A stretch of DNA of 64,000 bases from Mucilaginibacter sp. UR6-11 (lineage in GTDB: Bacteria > Bacteroidota > Bacteroidia > Sphingobacteriales > Sphingobacteriaceae). The stretch is taken from assembly GCF_020880695.1 (NCBI RefSeq), contig NZ_JAJIWO010000002.1, positions 762,885 to 826,884 on the forward strand, given 5' to 3'. This document shows positions 26,542 through 36,807 of this stretch, in pieces. Made by a program: the position numbers and the translations under genes. The notes beneath the pieces are model-generated. The model saw only the letters and a program-made list of their open reading frames with translations, was not told the origin of the DNA and did not search any database. Position 1 is the first letter of the stretch; every line of letters begins with the position of its first letter.

Positions 26542-29043
26542 ATGAAATTCAATATAAAATTAATAAGCCTGCTGATCATCTTGCTGGCAAATACCCTGAT
26601 TACCAAAGCTGCCCGCACTGATGCCGGGACAATTACCGGCACCGTTACCGATAAAAAAGACGGCAGCCCGATTATTGGCGCAACCATAAGTATTCCCGAT
26701 TTAAAAACAGGCACGGTTACAGATGCTAACGGCAGGTTCACGCTAAACCATCTGTCAAAAGGCGTTTATTTGATACAGGTTAGCTATATAGGCTACTCAA
26801 CCGTTACGCAACGGGTTGATCTGTCGAAAACCACCGAGCTTAATATCCAGCTGCAGGCCTCATTCATTGAAGCCGGCGAGGTGGTTATTACCGGCGTAAG
26901 CCGCGCAACCGAGTTAAAACGCAGCCCGATACCAATGGCAGCGGTGGGTAAAGCTTTTGTCGACCAGCGCGCCGGCGCCGGTAACGTTATTGACATGATA
27001 GCCAATTTACCCGGTGTAAGCGCGGTAACCACGGGGCCAAATATTTCTAAACCGTTTATTCATGGCCTGGGCTATAACCGGGTTATTACCCTGATGGACG
27101 GCATACGCCAGGAAGGCCAGCAATGGGGCGATGAGCATGGTGTCGAGGTAGATCAGAATTCTATTGACCGGGTAGAAGTGATTAAAGGCCCGGCAAGTTT
27201 AACTTATGGATCAGACGCTATCGGCGGGGTGGTTAACCTGATATCGCCGCCGCCCGTGCCGGATGGATCTGTTCTGGGTTCGGTACAGTCTGTTTATGGT
27301 ACTAATCAGGGGCTGTTCAATAACTCGTTAAGGCTGCAGGGCAATAACAAAGGGTTGATATGGGGGACTATCGTATCTGCCAAAGAAGGTAAAGCTTATC
27401 AAAACCAACACGATGGCCGTGTATACGCAACCGGCTTTAACGAAAAAGACGCGCGGATTATGGTTGGATTAAACAAAGCCTGGGGATATTCTAATTTTAA
27501 TGCCTCGTTATTTGATGATGAGCAGGCGATTCCTGACGGCAGCCGTGACTCTGTTACCCGCCGGTTTACCAAACAGGTTACAGAGGACGACGCTACGCGC
27601 CCTATAGTACCCGCGTCCGAATTAAATGCTTACAAGATCCCGGTTCTGCACCAGCACGTACAGCTTTACCGTATTTATAATAACAGCAATTTTATATTGC
27701 AGAATGGTGCAAACCTGTTTGTTAACTTAGGTTACCAGTTTAGCCACCGGCGCGAATACACTCACCCTGAAGATCCGGAAACGGCAGGGCTTAACCTGCA
27801 CCTTACTACCTATACTTATGATTTTAAGTATAACCAAACTTTCGGCAACGGCTTTGAAACCACTTTTGGCCTTAACGGGCAATATCAAAACAATACCATA
27901 GGCAGTGCTACCGATTTCCCGATACCTGCTTATCATCAATTTGATATCGGGCCGTTCGCGGTGTTAAAGAAGAGCTTCGGCAAACTGGATCTGTCGGCCG
28001 GTGCAAGGTATGATTACCGGTCGTTTGCCGGACAGTCGGCCTATATCGATACGTTAACCGGCAAATATCCGCAGTTATATACCGGCAGCAATACGGGTGC
28101 ACCAGGCGTGATCAAACAATTTGACGCGTTAAACAAATCTTTTACCGGTTTTTCGGGCAGCTTTGGCGCAACTTATAATATGTCTGACCAGTTTTTTCTG
28201 AAAGCTAACATCTCGCGCGGTTTCAGGGCGCCCAGTATTTCAGAATTATCAGCCAACGGGCCTGATCCGGGCTCACAAATTTATCATGTCGGTAACAGCA
28301 GCTTTAAACCCGAGTTTAGCGTGCAGGAAGATGTTGGCGCTTTCCTGACCCTGCCCAATGTATCGGCCAGTGTTGAGCTGTTTGACAACGATATTGAAAA
28401 TTATATCTATCAGCAACAGGTTCTAAACCCTGACGGCAGTCCGGCTATTAACCCGGCGTTTCCGTTGTATTCCATATTTACCTATACCCAGAGCAAGGCA
28501 CGCATTAATGGCGGCGAATTTAACCTGGATATCCACCCGACATCATGGTTGCATTTTGAAAACTCTCTGGCTTTAACGTATGGTAAAAACCTGGGCAATG
28601 GCAGCCCGGTAGCCGACAGCTTAAAATACCTGCCGTTTATACCACCGCTGCATACGCACTCTGAGTTGCGCGGGACCTTTGTTAAAGGTTTTTCAAAATT
28701 TAAAAACGTTTATGCCTTTGTGGGATTAGATCACTACAGTGCCCAGGACCGTTTCTTTTCTGCCTACGGAACCGAAACCTATACAGCCGGATACAATCTG
28801 TTAAACGCCGGTATAGGCGGTAACCTGGTTAATGCAGCAGGTAAGAAGGTAGTTGAGTTGTTTATTGAAGGCACCAACCTGGCTAACATCAACTACCAGT
28901 CGAATATGAGTCGTTTAAAGTACTTTGATAATGCTGAGACCGCACCGGGCGTGCAGCGCGGTATTTTTAATATGGGCCGCAATATTAGTTTCAAGGTGAT
29001 CGTACCATTTGATCTGTCGGCGCACGCAGAGAAAAAGAATTAA
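26542..29043 (+). CDS. TonB-dependent receptor, metal-receptor-like
   Basis: An 833-aa outer-membrane receptor: signal, carboxypeptidase-like regulatory domain (ITGTVTDKKDGSPIIGATI, about 30-110), plug (GEVVITGVS onward) with DEHGVEVDQNSIDRVEVIKGPASLTYGSDAIGG, and a 22-strand barrel ending in FKVIVPF. The DEHG-VEVD stretch resembles ZnuD-type zinc/heme receptors. With the CxxC protein upstream, import of a transition metal is the best inference; the actual ligand is unproven. Confidence 0.93.
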   Translation: MKFNIKLISLLIILLANTLITKAARTDAGTITGTVTDKKDGSPIIGATISIPDLKTGTVTDANGRFTLNHLSKGVYLIQVSYIGYSTVTQRVDLSKTTELNIQLQASFIEAGEVVITGVSRATELKRSPIPMAAVGKAFVDQRAGAGNVIDMIANLPGVSAVTTGPNISKPFIHGLGYNRVITLMDGIRQEGQQWGDEHGVEVDQNSIDRVEVIKGPASLTYGSDAIGGVVNLISPPPVPDGSVLGSVQSVYGTNQGLFNNSLRLQGNNKGLIWGTIVSAKEGKAYQNQHDGRVYATGFNEKDARIMVGLNKAWGYSNFNASLFDDEQAIPDGSRDSVTRRFTKQVTEDDATRPIVPASELNAYKIPVLHQHVQLYRIYNNSNFILQNGANLFVNLGYQFSHRREYTHPEDPETAGLNLHLTTYTYDFKYNQTFGNGFETTFGLNGQYQNNTIGSATDFPIPAYHQFDIGPFAVLKKSFGKLDLSAGARYDYRSFAGQSAYIDTLTGKYPQLYTGSNTGAPGVIKQFDALNKSFTGFSGSFGATYNMSDQFFLKANISRGFRAPSISELSANGPDPGSQIYHVGNSSFKPEFSVQEDVGAFLTLPNVSASVELFDNDIENYIYQQQVLNPDGSPAINPAFPLYSIFTYTQSKARINGGEFNLDIHPTSWLHFENSLALTYGKNLGNGSPVADSLKYLPFIPPLHTHSELRGTFVKGFSKFKNVYAFVGLDHYSAQDRFFSAYGTETYTAGYNLLNAGIGGNLVNAAGKKVVELFIEGTNLANINYQSNMSRLKYFDNAETAPGVQRGIFNMGRNISFKVIVPFDLSAHAEKKN

Positions 29044-29082
29044 CCAGGCACTGTCATGCTGAACTCAGCATAACAATTGGTT

Positions 29083-29119
29083 AAAAAAAGCGATGGGTTA
29101 CAAACCCATCGCTTTTTTT
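29083..29119 (+). terminator. Terminator after the TonB receptor
   Basis: Perfect 17-bp stem (29083-29099 with 29103-29119), including A7 and T7 tracts, 3-nt loop. Confidence 0.95.
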
Positions 29120-29127
29120 AACGCCCA

Positions 29128-29135
29128 TAATTTTG
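29128..29135 (+). promoter_or_regulatory. -7 box of the DUF1624 gene
   Basis: TAATTTTG, perfect consensus, 46 bases before the ATG and just after the terminator. Confidence 0.55.
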
Positions 29136-29181
29136 CATAACCATCAAAATATCATTATGTTAGATTCGTAAAACATTCAAC

Positions 29182-30306
29182 ATGAACCTTTTAGCTGAGC
29201 CCCCTAAAAAGCGTATCGATGCCATCGATATACTGCGCGGACTTGTAATGGCTGTAATGGCGCTTGACCATACCCGCGATTTCTTTATGGTGGCACCCTA
29301 TGATCCTACTGATCTTACCCGCGCATCAACCATCTTATTTTTAACCCGCTTTATTACCCATTACTGCGCCGCAACCTTTGTTTTCCTGGCAGGCACAGGG
29401 GCGTTCTTATCGCTGGCGCGGGGGAAAACCAAAGCCGCAGCCGCTAAGTTTTTACTGTCGCGCGGACTGTGGCTGATTTTTTTAGAACTGACTGTTGTTT
29501 ATGCCGGCTGGGGCATCGGCGAATTGTTTTTACAGGTGATATGGGCAATCGGCATCAGCATGATGGTGCTGGCAGTTTTAATTTACCTGCCGCTTTCTGT
29601 TATCGCCGGTTTTGGTTTATTATTGATTTTTGGGCATGATGCCTTTGACCATATCAGCATGGCAACATTTACACCCGGCGAAAAAACCTGGTGGACTTTT
29701 TTACACGTACAGGGCATGGTGCACCTGTTTGGGCATACAAATGTATTTGTAATGTATCCGCTGATACCATGGGTGGGCGTTATGGCTACCGGCTACAGCT
29801 TTGGCAAATTATATACTATTGACGCGGTTAAGCGCAAAAAAATACTGCTAACCATTGGCATAGCAGCAATAGCCTTATTTATCCTGATCAGGTATTTTGG
29901 TATTTACGGCGACCCTGAGGTCTGGACCTACCAGGGCAATATTCATCGTACCCTATTGTCATTTATCAATGTATCAAAATACCCGCCATCGCTTGATTAC
30001 CTGTTGGTGACGCTTGGGCCGGGCATGTTGTTTTTAGCTTGGGTTGAAGGCAAACACAATATATTCACCAATATTTTTGTGGTATATGGGCGGGTGCCGC
30101 TTTTTTATTACATCCTGCATTTATACCTGCTTAACTTATTGGCCCATATCATCGGCGCAATTTTACAATTGCCAAAAGGTACCGGTTTAAGCTTAGGCTG
30201 GGTGTATATAATATGGGTGGGTGTAGTATTCATCCTCTATTTTCCGTGCAGATGGTTTATGCGGTATAAAAGCACGCATAAACAATGGTGGCTGAGTTAT
30301 TTGTAA
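29182..30306 (+). CDS. DUF1624 (HGSNAT-like) membrane protein
   Basis: A 374-aa protein with about ten transmembrane helices. The N-terminus KKRIDAIDILRGLVMAVMALDHTRDFF carries the R-G-(9-10)-D-H signature of the DUF1624/heparan-alpha-glucosaminide acetyltransferase group. Members are thought to move acyl groups across the membrane onto sugars; no substrate is indicated. Confidence 0.9.
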   Translation: MNLLAEPPKKRIDAIDILRGLVMAVMALDHTRDFFMVAPYDPTDLTRASTILFLTRFITHYCAATFVFLAGTGAFLSLARGKTKAAAAKFLLSRGLWLIFLELTVVYAGWGIGELFLQVIWAIGISMMVLAVLIYLPLSVIAGFGLLLIFGHDAFDHISMATFTPGEKTWWTFLHVQGMVHLFGHTNVFVMYPLIPWVGVMATGYSFGKLYTIDAVKRKKILLTIGIAAIALFILIRYFGIYGDPEVWTYQGNIHRTLLSFINVSKYPPSLDYLLVTLGPGMLFLAWVEGKHNIFTNIFVVYGRVPLFYYILHLYLLNLLAHIIGAILQLPKGTGLSLGWVYIIWVGVVFILYFPCRWFMRYKSTHKQWWLSYL

Positions 30307-30326
30307 AGGGCCGGCCATTACAAAAA

Positions 30327-30370
30327 ATTACCACATTAAAAGCGTGAAATTCCGCTTTTAATGTGGTAAT
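30327..30370. terminator. Bidirectional terminator
   Basis: Perfect 18-bp stem (30327-30344 with 30353-30370) and 8-nt loop between convergent genes. Confidence 0.85.
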
Positions 30371-30417
30371 GATTAAATCTGATTTTTTATCCCCGGGGCA
30401 GGCAAACCCGCCGCTAA

Positions 30418-31971
30418 TTACTTAGGCCCGTAGGTTACTATCGGGATGATCATTTCTTCTAACGAGATGCCGCCATGCTGGAAGGTCTCATTATAAAAAT
30501 TAACAAAGTGATTATAATTGTTAGGGTAAACAAAGTAAGTATCCTCCTTGGCAAATACAAAGCTTGAGCTTACGTGCAAGCGCGGTAACATAGCATCGTG
30601 CGGGTTGCGGATATGGAATACATCCTTAGGGTTAAAGTTAAGGTTGCGGCCCTGTTTGTAACGCAAATTGGTGTTGGTATTACGGTCGCCTATAATTTTG
30701 CTTGGCTTTTTAACTCTGATGGTACCATGGTCGGTAGTAATAACTACGCGCACTTGTTTTTGCGCTAAAAATTTAAGCAGATCAAACAACGGCGAATGCT
30801 CAAACCATGACAGCGTTAATGAACGGTAAGCGGCGTCGTCGCTTGCCAGCTCGCGGATCATCTGCATATCTGTACGTGCGTGCGACAGCATATCCACAAA
30901 GTTATATACCACTACGTTCAGGTCATTTTTCAGCAGGTTGCTTACCGAATCGTTCAGCGCGCGGCCCTCGTCAATATTTAAAATTTTATGGTACGAATGT
31001 TTAATATCCTTACGATAAACACGGCTTATCTGATCGGCAATGAAATCCGACTCATACAAATTCTTGCCGCCCTCGTCTTCATCATTCTGCCACATTTGGG
31101 GGTAGCGCTTTTCCATTTCCAACGGCATCAGGCCCGAGAAGATGGAATTACGCGCGTATTGCGTAGCTGTAGGTAAAATACTGTAGTAGGTATCTTCTTC
31201 TTCCAGCTTAAAATATTGCGATATAATGGGGTTAATGATCTTAAACTGATCATACCTTAAATTATCGATCAAGATAAAAAATACCGGTAAGTTACCCTCC
31301 AACTTAGGAAACACCTTCTTTTTAAATAACTGAGGTGAGCTGGTTGGCGCGGTGTCCGGGTTCTTGATCCAGTCCAGGTAATTCCTTTCAACAAATTTGC
31401 AGAACTGGGTATTTGCTTCGGCTTTTTGCAGGGTCAAAATTTCATGCATACCGGCATCTTCCAGCTGCCCCAATTCCAGTTCCCAGTAGATCAGTTTTTT
31501 GTAAACATCAACCCATTCCTGGTGGCTCAGGTTGTCATTAAGCGTAATGCCCAGCGTCCTGAAATCCTGCTGATAGGCCATGGTGGTTTTCTCGGTCACC
31601 AGGCGTTTGTTCTCGGTTAACTTTTTTATCGTAAGCAGTATCTGTTTGGGGTGTACCGGTTTTATCAGGTAATCGCCAATTTTTGAGCCGATGGCATCCT
31701 CCATTAAATATTCCTCTTCGTTCTTGGTTATCATCACGATAGGAACATCATTGTTGATGTTTTTGATCTGTGCCAGCGTTTCAATACCGGTTAGCCCCGG
31801 CATATTTTCGTCAAGGAAAACCAGGTCAAAATAGTTATTTTTGAAGGCCTCAACCGCGTCATTTCCGTTGGTTACGGTAGTCACCTTGTAGCCTTTTTCG
31901 TTTAAGAAAAGTATATGTGGTTTTAACAGGTCAATCTCGTCGTCAGCCCATAATATTGTAGTATCCTGCAT
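30418..31971 (-). CDS. porX: Type IX secretion response regulator PorX
   Basis: A 517-aa protein with an N-terminal receiver domain (ILWADDE, phospho-acceptor in DLVFLDENMPG, Lys in IKPVHP) and a C-terminal PglZ/alkaline-phosphatase-superfamily domain (FILIDNLRYDQF, ITTDHGTIRVKKPSK, NYNHFVNFYNETFQHGGIS). This is the PorX architecture; PorX and the kinase PorY control T9SS genes, and its PglZ domain has nucleotide phosphodiesterase activity in studied cases. No porY is adjacent. Confidence 0.95.
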   Translation of the reverse strand: MQDTTILWADDEIDLLKPHILFLNEKGYKVTTVTNGNDAVEAFKNNYFDLVFLDENMPGLTGIETLAQIKNINNDVPIVMITKNEEEYLMEDAIGSKIGDYLIKPVHPKQILLTIKKLTENKRLVTEKTTMAYQQDFRTLGITLNDNLSHQEWVDVYKKLIYWELELGQLEDAGMHEILTLQKAEANTQFCKFVERNYLDWIKNPDTAPTSSPQLFKKKVFPKLEGNLPVFFILIDNLRYDQFKIINPIISQYFKLEEEDTYYSILPTATQYARNSIFSGLMPLEMEKRYPQMWQNDEDEGGKNLYESDFIADQISRVYRKDIKHSYHKILNIDEGRALNDSVSNLLKNDLNVVVYNFVDMLSHARTDMQMIRELASDDAAYRSLTLSWFEHSPLFDLLKFLAQKQVRVVITTDHGTIRVKKPSKIIGDRNTNTNLRYKQGRNLNFNPKDVFHIRNPHDAMLPRLHVSSSFVFAKEDTYFVYPNNYNHFVNFYNETFQHGGISLEEMIIPIVTYGPK

Positions 31972-32167
31972 AGTATATTTTATAATATCGGTAAATAAAT
32001 GTCGTTCAGTAGTTCAGGCCGTTAAGCCCAATTTTTGCTAAACATAGGGATATAACTCTAAAGCATGTTATTTGTTACGTATTGTGGCATAGTATTAACA
32101 AAAATTAACAAATATAAAGTAAAATGTTTACCATAATTTAACATTTTTGCAGCGCATAAACTACACA

Positions 32168-33391
32168 TTGAATAAAAAGAAAATAATAAACGACCCGGTT
32201 TACGGATTTATAAGCATCCCGTCTGAATTGGTGTTCGACCTGATCGAGCATCCTTACTTTCAGCGATTAAGATATATTAAACAATTGGGCATGACCCACC
32301 TGGTTTATCCGGGCGCGTTGCATACCCGTTTTCACCATGCACTGGGTGCCATGCACCTGATGAAGATGGCGGTTGAAACCCTGCGTAGCAAGGGCCATGA
32401 AATTACCACTGCCGAAGAAGAAGCCGTAACCATAGCTATTTTATTACATGATATCGGGCATGGGCCGTTCTCGCACGCGTTGGAACATACCATTGTTCAG
32501 GGCGTATCGCACGAGGATATTTCTATCCTGCTGATGGATAAACTGAATGAGCAGTTTAACGGGAAACTAACAACCGCGATCAGCATTTTTAGCGGTACTT
32601 ACGCTAAAAAGTTTTTACATGAGCTGGTATCAAGCCAACTGGATATGGACAGGCTGGATTACCTGAATCGCGACAGTTTTTTTACAGGCGTATCAGAAGG
32701 GGTGATCAGCTCAGACCGGATCATTAAAATGCTTACCGTGAGGGACGATCATATCGTAATTGAAGAAAAAGGAATTTACTCGGTCGAGAAATTTATTATA
32801 GCCCGCCGGTTAATGTACTGGCAGGTATACCTGCATAAAACCGTTATCGCAGCCGAGCAAATGCTGGTTAAGATACTGGAGCGCAGCCGCGAACTGGTTT
32901 TAAAAGGCGAAAAGCTTTTTGCCACCCCCGCACTTAATCATTTTTTAACCAACACGCTTACACGCGAAGCATTTATTAAGGATGGCCATTTAGAGGTATT
33001 TACCCAACTGGATGATACCGATATCCTGTCGGCAGTTAAGATCTGGGCGTCGAGCGATGATTTTGTGCTGGCTAAACTATGTAATGATTTTGTGCACCGG
33101 AAACTGTTTCATGTGGATATTACCAATGATAAACCTGACAAAAACCTGGTTGCACAATTGGGTGAAAATGCCGTTGTTAAATATGGAATAGCCAAAACGG
33201 AGGTGCCGTATTTTGTTTTTACAGATTCCATAAAAAACAACGCCTACCGGGTGGGCGACGGCAATATAGGCGTGCTGATGAAAGACGGCAGCGTTATAGA
33301 CCTGGCCACCGCCAGCGACTACTCTAACCTGGAGGCATTGGCTAAAACGGTAGAGAAATATATACTTTGTTATAGCAAAGATCTGGTTTAA
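32168..33391 (+). CDS. HD domain phosphohydrolase (SAMHD1/dGTPase-like)
   Basis: A 407-aa protein starting LNKKKIINDPVYGFISIP (TTG). HD motifs: HTRFHHALGAMHL, ILLHDIGHGPFSHALEH and SQLDMDRLDYLNRDSF. Family members hydrolyse dNTPs or other nucleotides. A TTG 21 bases upstream is also in frame, but the residues it adds do not match the family start. Divergent from porX. Confidence 0.9.
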   Translation: MNKKKIINDPVYGFISIPSELVFDLIEHPYFQRLRYIKQLGMTHLVYPGALHTRFHHALGAMHLMKMAVETLRSKGHEITTAEEEAVTIAILLHDIGHGPFSHALEHTIVQGVSHEDISILLMDKLNEQFNGKLTTAISIFSGTYAKKFLHELVSSQLDMDRLDYLNRDSFFTGVSEGVISSDRIIKMLTVRDDHIVIEEKGIYSVEKFIIARRLMYWQVYLHKTVIAAEQMLVKILERSRELVLKGEKLFATPALNHFLTNTLTREAFIKDGHLEVFTQLDDTDILSAVKIWASSDDFVLAKLCNDFVHRKLFHVDITNDKPDKNLVAQLGENAVVKYGIAKTEVPYFVFTDSIKNNAYRVGDGNIGVLMKDGSVIDLATASDYSNLEALAKTVEKYILCYSKDLV

Positions 33392-33407
33392 AAATTACTG
33401 GTGTTGC

Positions 33408-33464
33408 GTTGTACGTTAACTCAACATTAAAAACACATATTACGTTCAACGTATAACGTACAAC
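33408..33464. repeat. Word-repeat inverted element (acgtta family)
   Basis: Perfect 11-bp core arms gttgtacgtta (33408-33418) and taacgtacaac (33454-33464); additional acgtt/aacgt words in between. Related to the words at 10383-10459. Confidence 0.7.
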
Positions 33465-33480
33465 ATAACCATTAAAAATT

Positions 33481-33488
33481 TAAATTTG
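33481..33488 (+). promoter_or_regulatory. -7 box four bases before lpxD
   Basis: TAAATTTG followed by CCCG and the lpxD ATG; predicts a leaderless lpxD transcript. Confidence 0.5.
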
Positions 33489-33492
33489 CCCG

Positions 33493-34533
33493 ATGCAATT
33501 TACCGCCCAGCAAATAGCTTTATTACTCAACGGAACAGTTGAAGGTGATCCGTTAGTAGCGGTTAATCAGTTGGCTAAAATTGAAGAAGCCGTTGCCGGC
33601 ACGCTTTCGTTCCTGGCCAATCCAAAATATGAACAATATCTTTATACCACCAACGCATCCATAGTTATTGTAAACAATGACCTGCAGCTTACCGGCCCGG
33701 TAAAAGCTACGCTGATAAGAGTGGACAATGCTTACAGCGCTTTTACTTTATTGCTTGATCAATATCAAACCATCAAGCTTAATAAAAGCGGTATTGAGCA
33801 GCCTAACTTTGTACATCCGTCGGCAACAATCGGCAAGGATGTATATATAGGGGCGTTCGCTTATATCGGCCCGGATGTAAAAGTGGGCGATAACAGTAAA
33901 ATATATCCCAATACTTATATCGGCGACAATGTTACCATCGGTAAAAATGTTACCCTGTTTGCCGGCGTTAAGGTTTATTTTGACTGTGTGTTGGGCGATA
34001 ATGTCATCGTGCACTCGGGCGCCATTATTGGCAGCGACGGCTTCGGCTTTGCCCCGGCCGGCGATGGCACCTACAAAAAAATTGCCCAGATTGGCAATGT
34101 TATTTTAGAAGACGATGTGGAAGTAGGTTCAAATACTACTATCGACCGGGCAACCATGGGCTCGACCGTTATCCGCAAAGGCGTAAAACTGGATAACCTG
34201 ATCCAGATCGCCCACAATGTAGAGATAGGCTCAAACACGGTTATAGCCGCACAAACCGGCATATCAGGCAGTACAAAAATCGGCGAGCAGGTAATATTGG
34301 GCGGGCAGGTAGGTGTGGTAGGGCATATCAGCATAGCCAGGGGGTCGCAGGTGCAGGCGCAATCGGGTATAGGCCGTACCATTGATGAAGAAAATAAAAA
34401 ATGGGCCGGAACACCGGCTTTTGCGTATAGCAGCAATATGCGGTCGCAGGTGGTGATACAGCGGTTGCCCGAATTGGAAAAAAGAATACAAGAGTTAGAA
34501 AAAATAATCGCTGAATTGCGTAAGAGTAGTTAA
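33493..34533 (+). CDS. lpxD: UDP-3-O-acylglucosamine N-acyltransferase
   Basis: Third step of lipid A synthesis: transfer of a hydroxyacyl chain from ACP to the 2-amino group. A 346-aa left-handed beta-helix protein with hexapeptide repeats from about 105 to 300 (IGKDVYIGAFAYIGPDVKVG onward), catalytic His in QIAHNVEIGSN and a C-terminal helix. First gene of the lpx block. Confidence 0.96.
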   Translation: MQFTAQQIALLLNGTVEGDPLVAVNQLAKIEEAVAGTLSFLANPKYEQYLYTTNASIVIVNNDLQLTGPVKATLIRVDNAYSAFTLLLDQYQTIKLNKSGIEQPNFVHPSATIGKDVYIGAFAYIGPDVKVGDNSKIYPNTYIGDNVTIGKNVTLFAGVKVYFDCVLGDNVIVHSGAIIGSDGFGFAPAGDGTYKKIAQIGNVILEDDVEVGSNTTIDRATMGSTVIRKGVKLDNLIQIAHNVEIGSNTVIAAQTGISGSTKIGEQVILGGQVGVVGHISIARGSQVQAQSGIGRTIDEENKKWAGTPAFAYSSNMRSQVVIQRLPELEKRIQELEKIIAELRKSS

Positions 34534-34609
34534 TTAGTAACTTGTCGTTAGTTATCGGACATAATTGCCAGGCTGATGACAGATATCTAATGACCAATGA
34601 TCAACAAGA

Positions 34610-36022
34610 ATGAACATAAAACAAAGAACTATTAAGGCGCCCGTTTCTGTTTCGGGCTCAGGCTTACATACCGGCGAAAAGGTTACCATGACCTTTAATC
34701 CCGCGCCGGAGAATCACGGCTACAAATTTAGAAGGATTGACATAGTTGGCATGCCGGTTATTGACGCCGACGTTGATAACGTTACAGATACATCACGCGG
34801 TACAACCATTTCACAAAACGGCGCAAGCGTTAGTACCATTGAGCACGTATTGGCGGCGCTGGTTGGCCTGGAAATTGATAACCTGCTGATAGATATGGAT
34901 GGCCCCGAAACGCCGATAATGGATGGCAGCTCTATCCAGTTTGTGGAAGCTATCCGCAGTGCGGGTTTTGCCGAGCAGGAAGCCGACCGTGAGTATTACC
35001 ATATCCCATATAACATCCATTATTCAGAGCCCGACCGTAAGGTAGAGATGGTGGCCATGCCTTTGGATGATGATTACCGCTTTACCTGTATGGTTGATTA
35101 TAACTCGCAGGTATTGGGTAGCCAGCATGCCAGTATATCTTCAATTACCGAATTTGTTGACGATATAGCCTCATGCCGTACGTTTTGCTTTTTGCATGAG
35201 CTGGAAATGCTGTTAAAGCACGACCTGATAAAAGGCGGCGATTTAAACAACGCCATTGTAGTAGTTGATAAGGACGTTGACCAGGAAGAACTTGACCACC
35301 TGGCTAAGCTGTTTAACCGCAAAGATATCAGCGTAGCGCCGCAAGGCATATTAAACAATATTGAGCTGCGCCATCAAAACGAGCCTGCAAGACACAAATT
35401 GTTGGATATGATTGGTGACCTGGCCTTAGTAGGTGTACCGTTGCGCGGGCATATTATGGCTGCAAGGCCGGGCCACGCAGCAAACGTTGCGTTTGCCAAA
35501 AAAATAAAGACACTCATCAAAAAAGAGCGCAGCCGCAAACACTTTAAGATTTACGACCCCAACATGAAACCGGTATATGATACCGTGCAGATCATGGAGA
35601 TATTGCCGCACCGCTACCCGATGTTAATGATCGATAAGATCCTTGAACTGACCAAGAGCCACGTGGTAGGGTTGAAAAATGTAACCATGAACGAGGGGAT
35701 CTTTATGGGGCATTTCCCGGGTGCGCCATTGTTCCCGGGGGTATTGCAGATCGAGGCTATGGCGCAAACCGGTGGTATACTAGTGCTAAATACCGTTCCT
35801 GATCCGCAAAATTATATTACCTTGTTCCTTAAGATTGAGAACGCGCGTTTTAAGGATAAGGTGGTCCCGGGCGATACCGTGATATTCCACTGTAACTTAA
35901 TTGCACCCATACGCCGTGGCATAGCCCAGATGAAAGGTATTGGTATGGTGGGCGAGCGCGTGGTAGTAGAGGCCGAACTGATGGCACAAATTGTTAAAAA
36001 AACAAAAACTGAAGAAGCATGA
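34610..36022 (+). CDS. lpxC/fabZ: Bifunctional LpxC deacetylase / FabZ dehydratase
   Basis: A 470-aa fusion. Residues 1-310 are LpxC, the zinc deacetylase committing to lipid A (SGSGLHTGEKVTM, STIEHVLAAL with the His ligand, GHIMAARPGHAAN). Residues about 320-470 are FabZ, the beta-hydroxyacyl-ACP dehydratase (ILPHRYPMLMIDKI, GHFPGAPLFPGVLQIEAMAQ). This fusion is typical of Bacteroidota. It overlaps lpxA by four bases. Confidence 0.97.
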   Translation: MNIKQRTIKAPVSVSGSGLHTGEKVTMTFNPAPENHGYKFRRIDIVGMPVIDADVDNVTDTSRGTTISQNGASVSTIEHVLAALVGLEIDNLLIDMDGPETPIMDGSSIQFVEAIRSAGFAEQEADREYYHIPYNIHYSEPDRKVEMVAMPLDDDYRFTCMVDYNSQVLGSQHASISSITEFVDDIASCRTFCFLHELEMLLKHDLIKGGDLNNAIVVVDKDVDQEELDHLAKLFNRKDISVAPQGILNNIELRHQNEPARHKLLDMIGDLALVGVPLRGHIMAARPGHAANVAFAKKIKTLIKKERSRKHFKIYDPNMKPVYDTVQIMEILPHRYPMLMIDKILELTKSHVVGLKNVTMNEGIFMGHFPGAPLFPGVLQIEAMAQTGGILVLNTVPDPQNYITLFLKIENARFKDKVVPGDTVIFHCNLIAPIRRGIAQMKGIGMVGERVVVEAELMAQIVKKTKTEEA

Positions 36023-36804
36023 TCCAACCCCTGGCATATATACACCCACAGGCAAAAATAGCCGACAACGTAGTTATTGAACCATTTGTTACCATTCATA
36101 AAGACGTTGAAGTAGGCGAGGGCACCTGGATAGGCTCAAACTCGGTAATCATGGATGGCGCGCGTATTGGTAAAAACTGCCGTATTTTTCCGGGTGCCGT
36201 AGTATCGGCGCCGCCGCAGGATTTAAAATACAAAGGCGAGCCAAGTACTGTTACCATTGGCGACAATACCGTTATCCGCGAATGCGTAACCCTGAACCGC
36301 GGTACCGCTTTAGATAAAAACACCACCACCATAGGCAGCAATTGCCTGCTGATGGCCTATGTACACGTTGCCCATGATTGTGTTATTGGCGATAATGTGA
36401 TCGTTGCAAACTCGGTGCAGCTGGCGGGGCATATTAATGTTTATGATTTTGCCTTTATCGGCGGTGGCTCATTGGTGCACCAGTTTGTTGAAATTGGCGC
36501 GCATAGCATGATCTCAGGCGGGTCACTGGTGCGTAAGGATGTGCCGCCCTATACCAAAGCAGGGCGCGAACCATTGTCTTATATCGGTATCAACTCGGTA
36601 GGCCTGCGTCGCCGCGGCTTTTCGGCCGAAACGATCAACGAGATCCAGGAGATCTACCGGATCATCTTCCTGAAAAAATATAACATGACCAAGGCACTGG
36701 ATATTATCGAGGCCGAATTTAACCCAACCGTTGAGCGCGACGAGATCATCAACTTCGTACAAAACTCGCAGCGTGGTATCATGAAGGGATTTGGGAGTAG
36801 TTAG
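36019..36804 (+). CDS. lpxA: UDP-N-acetylglucosamine O-acyltransferase
   Basis: First lipid A enzyme (261 aa), a left-handed beta-helix trimer. Motifs: IHPQAKIADNVVIEPFVTIH, VSAPPQDLKYKGEPS, RECVTLNRGT and the catalytic His in AYVHVAHDC. ATGA overlap with lpxC/fabZ indicates coupling. Confidence 0.97.
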   Translation: MIQPLAYIHPQAKIADNVVIEPFVTIHKDVEVGEGTWIGSNSVIMDGARIGKNCRIFPGAVVSAPPQDLKYKGEPSTVTIGDNTVIRECVTLNRGTALDKNTTTIGSNCLLMAYVHVAHDCVIGDNVIVANSVQLAGHINVYDFAFIGGGSLVHQFVEIGAHSMISGGSLVRKDVPPYTKAGREPLSYIGINSVGLRRRGFSAETINEIQEIYRIIFLKKYNMTKALDIIEAEFNPTVERDEIINFVQNSQRGIMKGFGSS

Positions 36805-36807
36805 TCA

